From: Diploptera punctata
Lineage: Eukaryota > Arthropoda > Insecta > Blattodea > Blaberidae
Direction: 5' to 3'
Length of the DNA: 64,000 nucleotides
Assembly (NCBI GenBank): GCA_030220185.1
Contig: JASPKZ010000422.1
Location: forward strand, 1,616,001 to 1,680,000
Position 1 is the first letter of the stretch. The number at the start of each line of letters is the position of its first letter. A program made the translations under genes and the position numbers. Below are positions 62,785 through 64,000 of the stretch, in pieces. The notes below the pieces were generated by a model that saw only the letters and a list, made by a program, of their open reading frames with translations, was not told the origin of the DNA and did no database searches.

Positions 62785-64000
62785 TAAATAAGTAGATAGA
62801 TGCTTAGATAGGCAAATGAGGTATGTAGATAGACAGTAGTAGTTTTATATATATACACACAGTATGCAGGCAAAAAAGATGGATGGATAAATGGATAAAT
62901 TAATGTATTCATGTGTATGGGTTGAGTAGAAAAACAGACAAATGACGATAGTTAAACTATGAATGCTGGGTATTAACAAAGCAAATTTTTACATAAAATT
63001 ATAAATTTCCAATTAATTTTCTTCTAACAAAATTACATATAATGCTCTACTTTGGCTGGATCCAATGAATAATATCGATACAGTGGGATGTTAGTACATG
63101 TCTTCTTCTTTAATTTAGTTTCATAGATATTTTTAATATACATACTAGGGTGGTCCTTATTATAGGGGTGAAATTAAAATGTCGACTGATTACAACGCAC
63201 ATCTTCTCCCTCCCCTCTTTTGACCCAATTTGATAGAGTATCAAATTTCATTAGAATAAATTAACGTTAACCCATGCCACACTGGACCTAAATTTATAAA
63301 TATTTAAAAAAATGTAGCAAGAACATTTTTCTATTGTCTTAATCAAGAGAAATAAATCAATAAATATCTTCAAATACTCGTAAAGTTGTTTAAATTAAAT
63401 GAATTGTTAACATCATGAATCATTAACAATTTTATTGATTTTCCTTTTCAATGTCTTTTTTTTAAGCGCCTATTCTAGCTCAGTGCGGCAAGGGTTCCTC
63501 GTCATAAATTTCAACAAAATTGACTTTAAATTACTTCTTACAACCGATAGGGGATATATATTAGTGACTTATTCAATTTGATAGTTTTTGATGATTGCTG
63601 TCAAAATACCAGCTGCTAGATATAATTAAATTTATGTTTTATTTTGATATTTTGTATTTCAAGACACATTGTAATGAACATGTAGTTATCTGAACATACC
63701 TTTATGGACTTATGTTCAGGGTAACCAACCCTACATTAACTCTTGAAAGCGTCCAGAAAGAGATACAAAAAAAGAAATCCAGTTGTTTCAAAATAAATTA
63801 TTGTTTGTAAAACAAAATGTAGGATATCTCGTCTAGGATCAGGGATTTAATAATTTCAGTAAAGTGACATAAGCGACTTTTTCCATAAACATACATGCTT
63901 AATTAGCATTAAACTTCCGCTCTTTGTTTTATGCATTTGATTGCTGCTTTAGAAATTCCTGATTATGTATAATGTAGCACTTAATTAACTGAAATTCTAG
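62785..64000. other. No gene recognised
   Basis: AT-rich sequence with GATA-like repeats near 62795-62840. No repeat family of this window extends to the end. Confidence 0.4.

Overview
This window looks like intergenic or deep-intronic DNA from a large, repeat-rich arthropod genome. It is AT-rich (about two thirds by eye) and has no bacterial-style operons, no intact long reading frame and no convincing complete host gene. The mix of tRNA-headed SINEs, LINE reverse-transcriptase tails, Helitrons, mariner/IS630-type transposases and short-unit microsatellites fits an insect. The RT tail with the motif pair GKRPVGRPR and WRAYVRAAMNLR is the kind I associate with cockroaches and termites, so a blattodean such as Periplaneta is my best guess; that is inference, not proof.

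Layout. 0-3 kb: LINE tail relic, a long-TIR MITE, and a textbook Helitron (1785-2871) carrying a degenerate internal minisatellite. 3-15 kb: a type-B SINE, an IS630-like transposase relic, two Ser/Leu-tRNA-like SINEs, microsatellites, a possible 66-codon internal exon (11831-12028, minus) and a repeat-protein relic (14700-15099, minus). 15.8-20.2 kb: two Helitron-like repeats, one split by a SINE, with a complete but frameshifted TA-flanked IS630/mariner-type element (17087-18740) beside it. 20-27 kb: MITE, SINEs, and a TIR element copy. 27-31 kb: a composite Helitron (27161-28415) holding gag-like coding sequence, RT tails and a histone H2A retro-fragment. 31-47 kb: many SINEs (several with visible target-site duplications), simple repeats, a mariner relic, hairpins, and six RT fragments. 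47-52 kb: a decayed RT gene on the minus strand, long ATT and CT arrays, and a SINE with a swapped tRNA head. 52.9-55.5 kb: a SINE split by a 2.2-kb near-palindromic element whose ends read CACAGTGGGCC and which made a 5-bp duplication, i.e. Transib-like. 55.7-64 kb: MITE, SINEs, an RT pseudogene split by a TIR element, a 13-copy 73-bp tandem array (60050-60990), and two TIR-element copies in inverted orientation.

How it fits together. Nearly everything recognisable is mobile DNA, much of it nested, which allows relative dating (SINE inside Helitron; palindromic element inside SINE; TIR element inside RT). The SINEs are modular: one tRNA-like head carries either of two tails, and one of those tails also occurs behind a different tRNA head. 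All coding remnants carry stops or frameshifts. Two plus-strand sites (junctions after 4785 and 26842) have an acceptor joined directly to a donor and could be recursive splice points of a large intron; this is the main hint of a surrounding plus-strand gene. The most unusual objects are the 2.2-kb palindrome with RSS-like ends, the composite Helitron, the 73-bp array and the modular SINEs.
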